Assembly: GCA_028291055.1 (NCBI GenBank)
Contig: JAQGIP010000099.1
Coordinates: 1-64,000 of the forward strand
DNA length: 64,000 nt
Direction: 5' to 3'
From: Caulobacter sp.
GTDB taxonomy: Bacteria; Pseudomonadota; Alphaproteobacteria; Caulobacterales; Caulobacteraceae
The notes beneath the pieces were generated by a model. The model was not told the DNA's origin. It searched no databases and was given only the letters and a program-made list of their open reading frames with translations. The position numbers were made by a program, and so were the translations under genes. Of this stretch, positions 11,550 through 19,931 are shown piece by piece. The stretch's first letter is position 1. Every line of letters begins with the position of its first letter.

Positions 11550-12724
11550 ACCGCCTGCCCGGCGCACCAGCCGCTGGCCCAGGCCCACTGGAAGTTATAG
11601 CCGCCCAGCCAGCCGGTGACGTCCACGACCTCGCCGATGAAGTGGAGGCCGGGAACCGCCTTGGCGGCCAGGGTGCGGCTATCCAGGTGATCGGTATCGA
11701 CGCCGCCCAGGGTGACTTCCGCCGTACGGTAGCCCTCCGAGCCCACCGGCTTCACGCGCCAGGCGTTCACGGCGTCGGCCACCCGGCGCAGCACCTTGTC
11801 GGAGGCGTCCGCGATGTTGCCGGTGATGGCTTCCAACTCGGTGATGGTCTGGGCCAGCCGCTTGGGCAGCAGGTTGGAGAGCACCGTTGCCACCGCCTGC
11901 TTGGGATGTTCGGTGCGCGCCTGCTTCAGCAGGGCGAAGACGTCGATGCCCGGCGCCATGTCGGTGACGATCTCGCCCCCCTCGCGCCAGTAGGATGAAA
12001 TCTGCAGGATGGCGGGGCCGGACAGGCCGCGGTGGGTGAAGAGCATGGCCTCGGAGAAGCGGGTCTTGCCGCTGGCCACCTTCACATCCACGGCGACGCC
12101 GGCCAGGGGATTGAGGCGTTCCAGCAGGCCGATCTCGAAGGTGAGCGGCACGAGCGCCGGCCGCGTCTCGGTGACGGCGACGCCGAACTGGCGGGCCACG
12201 TCATAGCCGAAGCCTGTTGCGCCCATCTTCGGGATCGACTTGCCGCCGGTCGCGATGACCAGGGAGGCGCAGGCTGCCCGCACGCCGCCCAGGGAAACTT
12301 CGAAGCCGGCCTCGGTCTTCTCGATGCGGTCGACGCTGGTGGAGAGCCGCAGGGTCACATGCGCCAGTCGCATCTCTTCCAGCAGCATGGCGATGATCTG
12401 CTTGGCGCTGTCGTCGCAGAACAGTTGGCCCAGCGTCTTCTCATGCCAGCCGATCCGGTAACGGTCGACGAGGGCGATGAAGTCCTTGGGGGTGTAGCGC
12501 CTGAGCGCCGAGATGCAGAAACGCGGGTTGCCGGAGATGAAGCGGTCGAAGGCGGTGTTGGAGTTGGTGAAGTTGCAACGCCCGCCGCCGGAGATGCGGA
12601 TCTTCTCGCCCGGCGCCTCGGCATGGTCGACGACCAGCACGCGGCGTCCCCGCTTGCCGGCCTCGATGGCGCACATCATGCCGGCCGCGCCGGCGCCGAT
12701 AACGATGACGTCGAAGGCTTCCAC
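11546..12724 (-). CDS. NAD(P)/FAD-dependent oxidoreductase, HI0933/BaiN family flavoprotein
   Basis: VIVIGAGAAGMMCAIEAGKRGRRVLVVDHAEAPGEKIRISGGGRCNFTN; C-terminal GGYNFQWAWASGWCAG. Confidence 0.93.
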   Translation of the reverse strand: MEAFDVIVIGAGAAGMMCAIEAGKRGRRVLVVDHAEAPGEKIRISGGGRCNFTNSNTAFDRFISGNPRFCISALRRYTPKDFIALVDRYRIGWHEKTLGQLFCDDSAKQIIAMLLEEMRLAHVTLRLSTSVDRIEKTEAGFEVSLGGVRAACASLVIATGGKSIPKMGATGFGYDVARQFGVAVTETRPALVPLTFEIGLLERLNPLAGVAVDVKVASGKTRFSEAMLFTHRGLSGPAILQISSYWREGGEIVTDMAPGIDVFALLKQARTEHPKQAVATVLSNLLPKRLAQTITELEAITGNIADASDKVLRRVADAVNAWRVKPVGSEGYRTAEVTLGGVDTDHLDSRTLAAKAVPGLHFIGEVVDVTGWLGGYNFQWAWASGWCAGQAV

Positions 12725-12748
12725 GGAAGGCCCCTCGGGCCCGCCCGG

Positions 12749-13315
12749 TTAGTCCTTCGCCCGTTCCAGGTAGGTGCCGTCTTCGGTCAGCACGACGATC
12801 TTGGTGCCGGCGGTGATGTAGGGCGGCACCAGCACCTTCTGGCCGTTGGTCAGGATGGCGGGCTTGTAGGAGGACGAGGCGGTCTGGCCCTTGGTCGCGG
12901 GCTCGGTGTCGGTGATCTCGAAGGTCACGGTGCGCGGCAGTTCCAGGGCGATCGGCACGTCCTCGTGGGTCGACAACATCACCGTCGCGCCCTCGGTCAG
13001 CCAGGGCGCCGCGTCGCCGACGATGTCGGCCGTGGCCACGAACTGGTCGTAGGTCTCCGGGTTCATGAAGTGGAAGCCCTCGCCGTCCTGGTAGAGGAAG
13101 GTGTGGGGGCGGTCGTCGACGATGGCGCGCTCGACCTGCTCGGTGGTGCGGTAGCGTTCGGACACCTTCACCCCGTCGGAGATGCGGCGCATGTTCAGCT
13201 GGGTCACGGGCGTGCCCTTGCCGGGGTGGATGTTCTCGGCGTTGAGCACGATGTAGAGCTTGCCGTCCATGTCGACGACGGCGCCCCTGCGCAGCGAACT
13301 GGCGATGACCTTCAC
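12749..13315 (-). CDS. efp: Elongation factor P
   Basis: Full-length EF-P with [17 protein letters not shown] (Lys33 at modification site), [20 protein letters not shown]. Confidence 0.96.
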   Translation of the reverse strand: MKVIASSLRRGAVVDMDGKLYIVLNAENIHPGKGTPVTQLNMRRISDGVKVSERYRTTEQVERAIVDDRPHTFLYQDGEGFHFMNPETYDQFVATADIVGDAAPWLTEGATVMLSTHEDVPIALELPRTVTFEITDTEPATKGQTASSSYKPAILTNGQKVLVPPYITAGTKIVVLTEDGTYLERAKD

Positions 13316-13434
13316 GGTGTCTTCCTCAAGTCTTGGGCGACGGCTCGGCCGCGCGCGATTCCTCTACCCATCCGGGCTTGCCCGCCTCTATAGCGGTCAG
13401 AGCCGATATCGCCACCCCTAGAGGTTCCCTCCCC

Positions 13435-14487
13435 TTGCCGCAGCCGCCTGTTTCACCGTGGTGGACGCCTGAGCGTCATGCCGACCGGCGGCCGTTCCTG
13501 GTGGCCAGGGGGTTGATTCGGAAGTTGATTTCCGGGTGGTTTGAGGGCCGCGGATTCACGGAGGTGGAGGCGGCGGCGTTGCAAGTGTCGCCAGGTAACG
13601 AAGCGCATCTGCATGCTTTCGTTACCGAGGCGGTGACGACGGATGGACGCAGGGCGCCGCTGTATCTGCACACGTCGCCGGAGTTCGCGGCGAAGAAGCT
13701 TCTGGCGGCGGGCGAGACGGCGATCTTCGATTTCGCGCGGGTGTGGCGAAACCGCGAGCGCGGGCCGCTGCACCATCCGGAGTTCACCATGCTGGAGTGG
13801 TATCGCGCGAACGCGCCATACGAGACGCTGATGGAGGATTGCGCGGCGATCCTGGGGCTGGCGGCGGAGGCGGCGGGCGCGAAGATGCTGACCTGGCGGG
13901 GGGAGAGCGCCGATCCGTTCGCGGAGCCCGAGCGGCTGACGGTGGCGGAGGCGTTCGAGCGCTATGCGCGCGTGGACCTGCTGGGGTCGGTGGGCGTGGG
14001 CGGGGAGACCGACCGCGACGCGCTGGCGGCGTCGGCGAGGGCGGTGGGCATCCGGGTCGCGGACGACGACACCTGGGCCGATGTGTTCAGCCGGGTGATC
14101 GTGGAGAAGGTGGAGCCCAAGCTGGGCTTCGGGCGGCCGACCATCCTTTGTGAGTATCCGACGGCGGAGGCGGCGCTGGCGCGGCCCAAGCCGGGAGATG
14201 GGCGGGTGGCGGAGCGCTTCGAGCTCTATGCCTGTGGGGTGGAGCTGGCCAATGCGTTCGGGGAGCTGACCGACGCGGACGAGCAGCGGCGGCGGTTCGA
14301 GGCGGAGATGGACGAGAAGGCGCGGGTCTATGGAGAGCGCTATCCGATCGACGAGGACTTCCTGGCGGCCCTGGCCCAGATGCCGCCGGCCAGCGGGTCG
14401 GCGTTGGGGTTCGACCGGCTGGTGATGCTGGCCACGGGGGCCACCCATATCGAGCAGGTGATGTGGACGCCGGTCGCGCAGGTTTGA
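13435..14487 (+). CDS. epmA: EF-P--lysine ligase EpmA (GenX/PoxA, LysRS-like)
   Basis: Class II aaRS-like core without anticodon domain: AHLHAFVTEAV...LYLHTSPEFAAKKLLAAG...FDFARVWRNRERGPLHHPEFTMLEWYRA; GSALGFDRLVMLATGA; possible TTG start at 13435, ORF opens at 13333. Confidence 0.93.
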   Translation: MPQPPVSPWWTPERHADRRPFLVARGLIRKLISGWFEGRGFTEVEAAALQVSPGNEAHLHAFVTEAVTTDGRRAPLYLHTSPEFAAKKLLAAGETAIFDFARVWRNRERGPLHHPEFTMLEWYRANAPYETLMEDCAAILGLAAEAAGAKMLTWRGESADPFAEPERLTVAEAFERYARVDLLGSVGVGGETDRDALAASARAVGIRVADDDTWADVFSRVIVEKVEPKLGFGRPTILCEYPTAEAALARPKPGDGRVAERFELYACGVELANAFGELTDADEQRRRFEAEMDEKARVYGERYPIDEDFLAALAQMPPASGSALGFDRLVMLATGATHIEQVMWTPVAQV

Positions 14488-14519
14488 CCGCCGGGGCGCT
14501 TTGGTCCATCGCTGCCGCC

Positions 14520-15554
14520 ATGACCGCCAAGACGCTGCGCACGATCGGCGCCCTCGCCGACGCCGGACTGATCGACGCCGGGCGCGCCCCCGCGCTGGAG
14601 CGGGTCGCGGCCCAGTATGCGGTGGCGATCACCGGGTCGATGGCCGAGCTGATCGACGCGGCCGATGACGGCGATCCGATCGCGCGGCAGTTCCTGCCCC
14701 GCGTGGAGGAACTGGACACCACGCCGACCGAACGCGCCGACCCGATCGGCGACGAGCGGTTCAGCCCCGTGGAGGGGATCGTGCACCGCTATCCCGACCG
14801 GCTGTTGCTGAAGGTCACCCATACCTGCGCCGTCTATTGCCGCTTCTGCTTCCGGCGCGAGATGGTCGGGCCGGAGGGGCTGGGCAGCCTGACGCCGGCT
14901 CAGCTGGACGCGGCCATGGCCTATATCGCGGGGCGGCCGGAGGTGTGGGAGGTGATCGTCACCGGGGGTGACCCCCTGGTGCTGTCGCCGCGCCGGCTGG
15001 CCGACCTGATGGCCCGGCTGGACGCCATCGACCATGTGAAGGTGGTGCGGTTCCACACCCGCGTTCCGGCCGTCGATCCGGCGGCGGTGACCGACGAGAT
15101 GGTGGCGGCGCTGAAAGCCTCGTCGAAGACGGTGTGGGTCGCATTGCATGCCAACCATCCGCGCGAGATGACGGCCCACGCGCGGGCCGCCTGCGGCAGG
15201 CTGATCGATGCGGGTATTCCGATGGTCAGCCAGACGGTCCTGCTGGCGGGGGTCAACGACGATCCCGAAACCCTGGGCCAGTTGATGCGGGCCTTCGTGG
15301 AGACCCGGATCAAGCCCTACTACCTGCACCAGGGGGATCTGGCGCCGGGGACCGGCCATCTGCGCACCTCGGTGGAGGACGGTCAGGCGCTGCTGCGCTC
15401 CCTGCGGGGGCGCTACTCCGGGCTTTGCCAGCCGACCTATGTGCTGGATATCCCCGACGGCCACGGCAAGGTGCCGATCGGGCCGGGCTATCTCGATGAG
15501 GATCAGGTGGAAGACCCCAACGGCGGCATGCACCGCTATCCGCCGCGCGCTTAA
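14520..15554 (+). CDS. epmB: EF-P beta-lysylation protein EpmB (KamA-family radical SAM)
   Basis: THTCAVYCRFCFRREMVG radical SAM CxxxCxxC; lysine 2,3-aminomutase family; immediately downstream of epmA. Confidence 0.93.
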   Translation: MTAKTLRTIGALADAGLIDAGRAPALERVAAQYAVAITGSMAELIDAADDGDPIARQFLPRVEELDTTPTERADPIGDERFSPVEGIVHRYPDRLLLKVTHTCAVYCRFCFRREMVGPEGLGSLTPAQLDAAMAYIAGRPEVWEVIVTGGDPLVLSPRRLADLMARLDAIDHVKVVRFHTRVPAVDPAAVTDEMVAALKASSKTVWVALHANHPREMTAHARAACGRLIDAGIPMVSQTVLLAGVNDDPETLGQLMRAFVETRIKPYYLHQGDLAPGTGHLRTSVEDGQALLRSLRGRYSGLCQPTYVLDIPDGHGKVPIGPGYLDEDQVEDPNGGMHRYPPRA

Positions 15555-15637
15555 GGCGCGGCGCTTCAGTTTACGCAGAGTAAGGGCGCCGTAGGGTCGG
15601 CCTTGCGCCTGAAATTGCCCTGCATCAGGGTCCGCCG

Positions 15638-16378
15638 ATGACGCGTGAACCTCAGGCCGGCCTGGACCATGTCGCCACCCTGGCGCGCGAGGTCGCGGCC
15701 CTGGGCGAGGCGATCGGCCTGCCCTACGTGGCCGTCAGCCATGACATCGCCGGCGCGCGGCCGATGCTGGGGCCCGATGGCCGCCCTCTGGCCGAGACGG
15801 TGTTCCGCTGGATCGATCCGTCGCTGAAGTACTGGGCCGACCGCACCTTCGCGCTCCGCGCTTCCTTCATCCACGCGGCCCGCTGCTGCGCCGAGCCCTT
15901 CTGGTTCGCCGAGGGACGGTTCGGCGCCTGGCGGCCGATGCCGGTGCTGGAGGCCATCGACGCGGGGCCGGTCAGCGAGGTGTTCGGGGTGACCGGAGCG
16001 ATCATGGCCCCGGCCTATCTGCCCGGCGGGGTGATCGGGGCGGTCTGCTGGGCGACCAATGATCCGGCGGTCGATGTGCGGGGCGTCTATAGCGCGCGGG
16101 CGGCGGAAATGCATGCGGCGGCATTGCGGATGATGGGCGCCTATCACGACGCCCTGGCGGCCGCGCGGCCGGCGCCACGCCTGACCCGGCGCGAGATCCA
16201 GTGCCTGAAGTGGGCGGCGGCGGGCAAGACCGATTCCGAGGTGGCCCAGATCATGGGCATCTCGCTGCCGACCGTTCGGTTCCATATCCGCAACGCGGCG
16301 GAGAAGATGCAGGTGAACGGGCGCGCGCAGGCGACCCACCGGGCGGCGGTGTTGGGGTATGTGAGTGGTGGGGGTTAG
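15638..16378 (+). CDS. LuxR-family transcriptional regulator (LuxR solo)
   Basis: C-terminal LTRREIQCLKWAAAGKTDSEVAQIMGISLPTVRFHIRNAAEKM; N-terminal autoinducer-binding-like region; no luxI nearby. Confidence 0.85.
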   Translation: MTREPQAGLDHVATLAREVAALGEAIGLPYVAVSHDIAGARPMLGPDGRPLAETVFRWIDPSLKYWADRTFALRASFIHAARCCAEPFWFAEGRFGAWRPMPVLEAIDAGPVSEVFGVTGAIMAPAYLPGGVIGAVCWATNDPAVDVRGVYSARAAEMHAAALRMMGAYHDALAAARPAPRLTRREIQCLKWAAAGKTDSEVAQIMGISLPTVRFHIRNAAEKMQVNGRAQATHRAAVLGYVSGGG

Positions 16379-16385
16379 TTGCCGC

Positions 16386-16583
16386 AAATGGGGACATGAT
16401 CCTATTTCCGCTCACCCCCTCTCGGCAGCGCCGGCCTGGGCCGGAAATAGGTTCGTGTCCCCGATTTGCGGGCGCGGCGCTGAAAGGCTGGTGGCGGCAG
16501 GAATTGGGGACACGAACCCATTTCCGGCCTACACTCCGGACGGCGGTCAAGCCGCGCCCGGAAATCGGATCATGTCCCCATTT
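16386..16583. repeat. nested four-unit inverted repeat (GGGGACAyGAwCC family)
   Basis: 16386-16402 aaatggggacatgatcc is the exact reverse complement of 16567-16583; 16450-16462 ggttcgtgtcccc is the exact reverse complement of 16506-16518. Confidence 0.9.
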
Positions 16584-16633
16584 CCCGCGTCACGCCGGGA
16601 TGAGCGGAGGGGGAGGAATGGACTTGAGCCCCC

Positions 16634-18223
16634 TCAGTTTACCCGCCGCTCGCGCCCCGCCCAGTAGGGTTCGCGCAGTTCGCGCCGCAGGATCTTGCCC
16701 GAGGCGTTGCGTGGGAGGGCGTCGATGAAGTCGATGGTCTTGGGCGCCTTGAAGGCGGCGATGCGGGTGCGGGCGAAGGTGATGATGTCTTCGGCCGTGG
16801 CCGCCGTGCCGGGTTTGAGCACCACCACGGCCTTGACCGCCTCGCCCCACTGGTCGTCGGGCACGCCGATCACCGCCACCTCGGCGACGGCGGGATGGCC
16901 ATAGACGGCGCTCTCCACCTCGGCGGGATAGATATTCTCGGCGCCGGAGATGATCATGTCCTTCACCCGGTCGTGGATGAAGAGATAGCCGTCGGCGTCG
17001 AGGTAGCCGGCGTCGCCGGTGCGCAGCCACCCATTGGCGCCCACGGTGGCGGCCGTCGCCTCGGGCAGGTTCCAGTAGCCGACCATGTTGGAGACCGAGC
17101 GGATGGCCACCTCGCCCACCGCGCCGGTGGCGACAGCCGCGCCAGCCTCGTCCATCACCTTCACCTCCACGCCAGGCATGGGCAGCCCGGCGGCGCGCAT
17201 GCGCGGGGTCCCGGCGGGATCGTGATCCTCCGGCGGCAAATAGACGATGGTGCCGCAGGTTTCGGTCATGCCGTACTGCTGGCAAAAGCCGCAGCCGAAC
17301 ACCTCCATGCACTCGCGCAGCAGGTCGAGCGGAATCGGCGAGGCGCCGTAGAGGATGTACTTCAGGCGCGAATAGTCCACCTGGCGCGCGCGCGGCTGGC
17401 GCACCACGATCTGCAGGGCGGCGGGGACCATGAACATCTTGGAGATGTGGTCGCCCTCGATGAAGTCGAGCACCTTGAAGGGGTCGAACTCACGCGCCAC
17501 CACGCCCTTGGCGCCGTTGAACAGGCCCACGATGCCCCAGCCCGTCCCGCCGATATGGGAGACGGGCATGGCCACCAGGCTGACATCGTCGGGCCCCCAG
17601 GCGTTCCAGGGCATGTTGGCCTCGGCGGCGGCGCGGCGGCCGGCCAGGACGTTGGCGTGGCTGAGCATCGCGCCCTTGGGGCGGCCGGTGGTGCCGGAGG
17701 TGTAGAGCTGGACGGCCACGTCGCCGGGCGCGATGGCGATGGCCGGATCGGTGTCGGACGCGGCGTCGCGCCAGGCTTCGTAGAGGGTCAGATCGGCGGG
17801 GCCGCCCGCCTCCATGGCGATCAGTTGGGGCGCCGGGTCCAGGGTGGCGGCCGCCGCCTGGGCAAGGCCCATGGCCTCGGGGCCGGCGAACAGCAGGGGC
17901 GCGGCGGCGTCGCCGACGATGTAGGCGACTTCGGGCGGGGCCAGGCGCCAGCCGACCGGGGTCATCACCGCGCCCATCTTGGCGGCGCCGATCAGCAGTT
18001 CGAAGTAGTGGTCGCTGTTCTTGCCGATGTAGCCGATGCGCTGATCCTTGCGCACGCCGGCCGCCAGCAGGGCGTTGGCGACGCGGTTGGTCAGGCGGTC
18101 GAAGGCGGCGAAGGAGGTCTCGCGACCTTCGAAGGTCAGCGCGATGGCGTCCGGCCGCACCTGGGCATGATAGCGGGCGATGTCGCCCAGGGTCGGCATG
18201 CGGTCGAAGTCTATGGCGGTCAT
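16634..18223 (-). CDS. AMP-dependent acyl-CoA synthetase/ligase
   Basis: LYTSGTTGRPKGAMLSHANVLAG, QQYGMTETCG, RTGDAGYLDADGYLFIHDRVKDMIISGAENIYPAEVE, NASGKILRRELREPYW. Confidence 0.94.
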   Translation of the reverse strand: MTAIDFDRMPTLGDIARYHAQVRPDAIALTFEGRETSFAAFDRLTNRVANALLAAGVRKDQRIGYIGKNSDHYFELLIGAAKMGAVMTPVGWRLAPPEVAYIVGDAAAPLLFAGPEAMGLAQAAAATLDPAPQLIAMEAGGPADLTLYEAWRDAASDTDPAIAIAPGDVAVQLYTSGTTGRPKGAMLSHANVLAGRRAAAEANMPWNAWGPDDVSLVAMPVSHIGGTGWGIVGLFNGAKGVVAREFDPFKVLDFIEGDHISKMFMVPAALQIVVRQPRARQVDYSRLKYILYGASPIPLDLLRECMEVFGCGFCQQYGMTETCGTIVYLPPEDHDPAGTPRMRAAGLPMPGVEVKVMDEAGAAVATGAVGEVAIRSVSNMVGYWNLPEATAATVGANGWLRTGDAGYLDADGYLFIHDRVKDMIISGAENIYPAEVESAVYGHPAVAEVAVIGVPDDQWGEAVKAVVVLKPGTAATAEDIITFARTRIAAFKAPKTIDFIDALPRNASGKILRRELREPYWAGRERRVN

Positions 18224-18260
18224 GGGGTGGGTCCGGCGTTGATTTGTTTAGGCTACTAAA

Positions 18261-18403
18261 CTCCGCTCATCCCGGCGAAGGCCGGGATCCATAGGCCGTG
18301 CGATGGTTGGCGCTGCGTCGATGCAGGGCCGGCGCGTTGCACCCCTTACGAGGGTCGTCATCATCTTCACTATGGATCCCGGCCTTCGCCGGGATGAGCG
18401 GAG
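18261..18403. repeat. REPIN-like inverted REP doublet, copy 1
   Basis: CTCCGCTCATCCCGGCGAAGGCCGGGATCCATAG ... CTATGGATCCCGGCCTTCGCCGGGATGAGCGGAG. Confidence 0.92.
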
Positions 18404-18450
18404 TATTTGAGAGGGCCGCGCGCTTCCGAGCGGAGTGTTTTGCGGGCCTC

Positions 18451-19656
18451 CTAGCGCAACCCGAGGACCAGCTGGGCCATGATGTTGCGCTGGATTTCGT
18501 TGGAGCCGCCGTAGATGGAGGCGGCGCGGTTGTTGAGGTATTTGGCCATGGCGGTGAGGCTGTGGACCGGGCCGATGGGTTCGACGTTGGCGCCGGGTTC
18601 GCGGGCCTCGGGCTGATAGACGCCGGCGTAGTAGCCCGCGACGTCGATGGCCAGTTCGTCGATCCGCTGGGTGGTTTCGGTGGCCTGGGTCTTCAGCATG
18701 GACGACGCCGGGCCGGGGTTCTTGCCGGCCGACAGTTCGGTCATCACCCGGTGCTCGGTCATCTCGATGGCGTCCACGGCGATCTCGGCCTCGGCCAGGC
18801 GGGCGCGGAAGACGGGGTCGTCGAGCAGGCTTTCTCCGGTGTCGGACAGTTCCGCCTGGGCCATGGCCTTGACCCGGGCCAGGCCGACCTTGAGGCCGGG
18901 CGCGGAGGAGCCGCCGCGCTCGAACTCCAGCAGGTATTTGGCCACCGTCCAGCCCTGGTTCTCCTCGCCGACCCGGCCCGATTTCGGCACGCGGACATTG
19001 TCGAAGAAGACCTGATTGACCTCATGCTCGCCGGCCAGGGTGATGATCGGCTTGATGGTGATGCCGGGGGTGTTCATCTCCAGCAGCAGGAAGCTGATGC
19101 CGGCCTGGGGCTTGCCCTCGGTGGAGGTGCGCACGAGGCAGAACATGCGGTTGGCGAAGTGGGCCTGGGTGGTCCAGATCTTGGAGCCGTTCAGCACATA
19201 GTCGTCGCCGTCGCTCTCGGCGCGCATCTGCAGGGAGGCGAGGTCCGAGCCCGAACCGGGTTCGGAGTAGCCCTGGCACCAGTAGTCCTCGGCGGCCAGG
19301 ATGCGCGGCAGGAAGAAGGCGCGTTGCTCGTCGCTGCCGTGCTTCATGATGCAGGGGCCGACCATGCGCAGGCCCATGGGCGACAGCGCCGGCGCGCCGG
19401 CCCGGGCGCATTCGGCGGCGAACAGATAGCGCTGAACCTCGTTCCAGCCCGTGCCGCCGTATTCCACCGGCCAGCTAGGCGCGGCCCAGCCCTTGGCGGC
19501 CAGCTTCTTGTGCCAGGGTACGGAGTATTTGCGGTCGATGAAGACGCTGGTCATCGCCCGGCCGGCGGCGCGCAGCTCGGGCGTCAGGGCCTCGTCGAGA
19601 AAGGCCCGGACCTCGTCACGAAAGGCGAGGTCCGCCGGGCTGAGAGAGAGATCCAT
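18451..19656 (-). CDS. acyl-CoA dehydrogenase family protein
   Basis: MDLSLSPADLAFRDEVRAFLDEAL..., CQGYSEPGSGSDLASLQMRAE, IYGGSNEIQRNIMAQLVLGL. Confidence 0.94.
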   Translation of the reverse strand: MDLSLSPADLAFRDEVRAFLDEALTPELRAAGRAMTSVFIDRKYSVPWHKKLAAKGWAAPSWPVEYGGTGWNEVQRYLFAAECARAGAPALSPMGLRMVGPCIMKHGSDEQRAFFLPRILAAEDYWCQGYSEPGSGSDLASLQMRAESDGDDYVLNGSKIWTTQAHFANRMFCLVRTSTEGKPQAGISFLLLEMNTPGITIKPIITLAGEHEVNQVFFDNVRVPKSGRVGEENQGWTVAKYLLEFERGGSSAPGLKVGLARVKAMAQAELSDTGESLLDDPVFRARLAEAEIAVDAIEMTEHRVMTELSAGKNPGPASSMLKTQATETTQRIDELAIDVAGYYAGVYQPEAREPGANVEPIGPVHSLTAMAKYLNNRAASIYGGSNEIQRNIMAQLVLGLR

Positions 19657-19754
19657 GAGAGGCCTTCTTGGTTGCGGGCCGCAGAATACAGGTCGCGGCG
19701 GCGTTGTCTCCCGCCCGATCCATTTCGCCATCCCTCTCCGCTCGTCCCCACACA

Positions 19755-19898
19755 CTCCGCTCATCCCGACGAAAGTCGGGACCCATAGGGCCTGTCAGGG
19801 ATGGCCTTCCGGGCCAAAGACGGGAGTGGCTTTCCGGCGGGGTCCAGGTTCTTCCGGAAAGTCACTATGGGTCCCGACTTTCGTCGGGATGAGCGGAG
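19755..19898. repeat. REPIN-like inverted REP doublet, copy 2
   Basis: CTCCGCTCATCCCGACGAAAGTCGGGACCCATAG ... CTATGGGTCCCGACTTTCGTCGGGATGAGCGGAG; arm substitutions are compensated. Confidence 0.92.
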
Positions 19899-19931
19899 AT
19901 TATGGGGTGAGCGGATGTGGGGGGCCTCTCC

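Noticed and set aside
13435-14487. Annotation as lysyl-tRNA synthetase
   Set aside because: Lacks the anticodon-binding domain and sits beside efp and epmB, so EpmA is preferred
16386-16583. CRISPR array
   Set aside because: Only four units in mirrored orientation, not direct repeats; no cas genes
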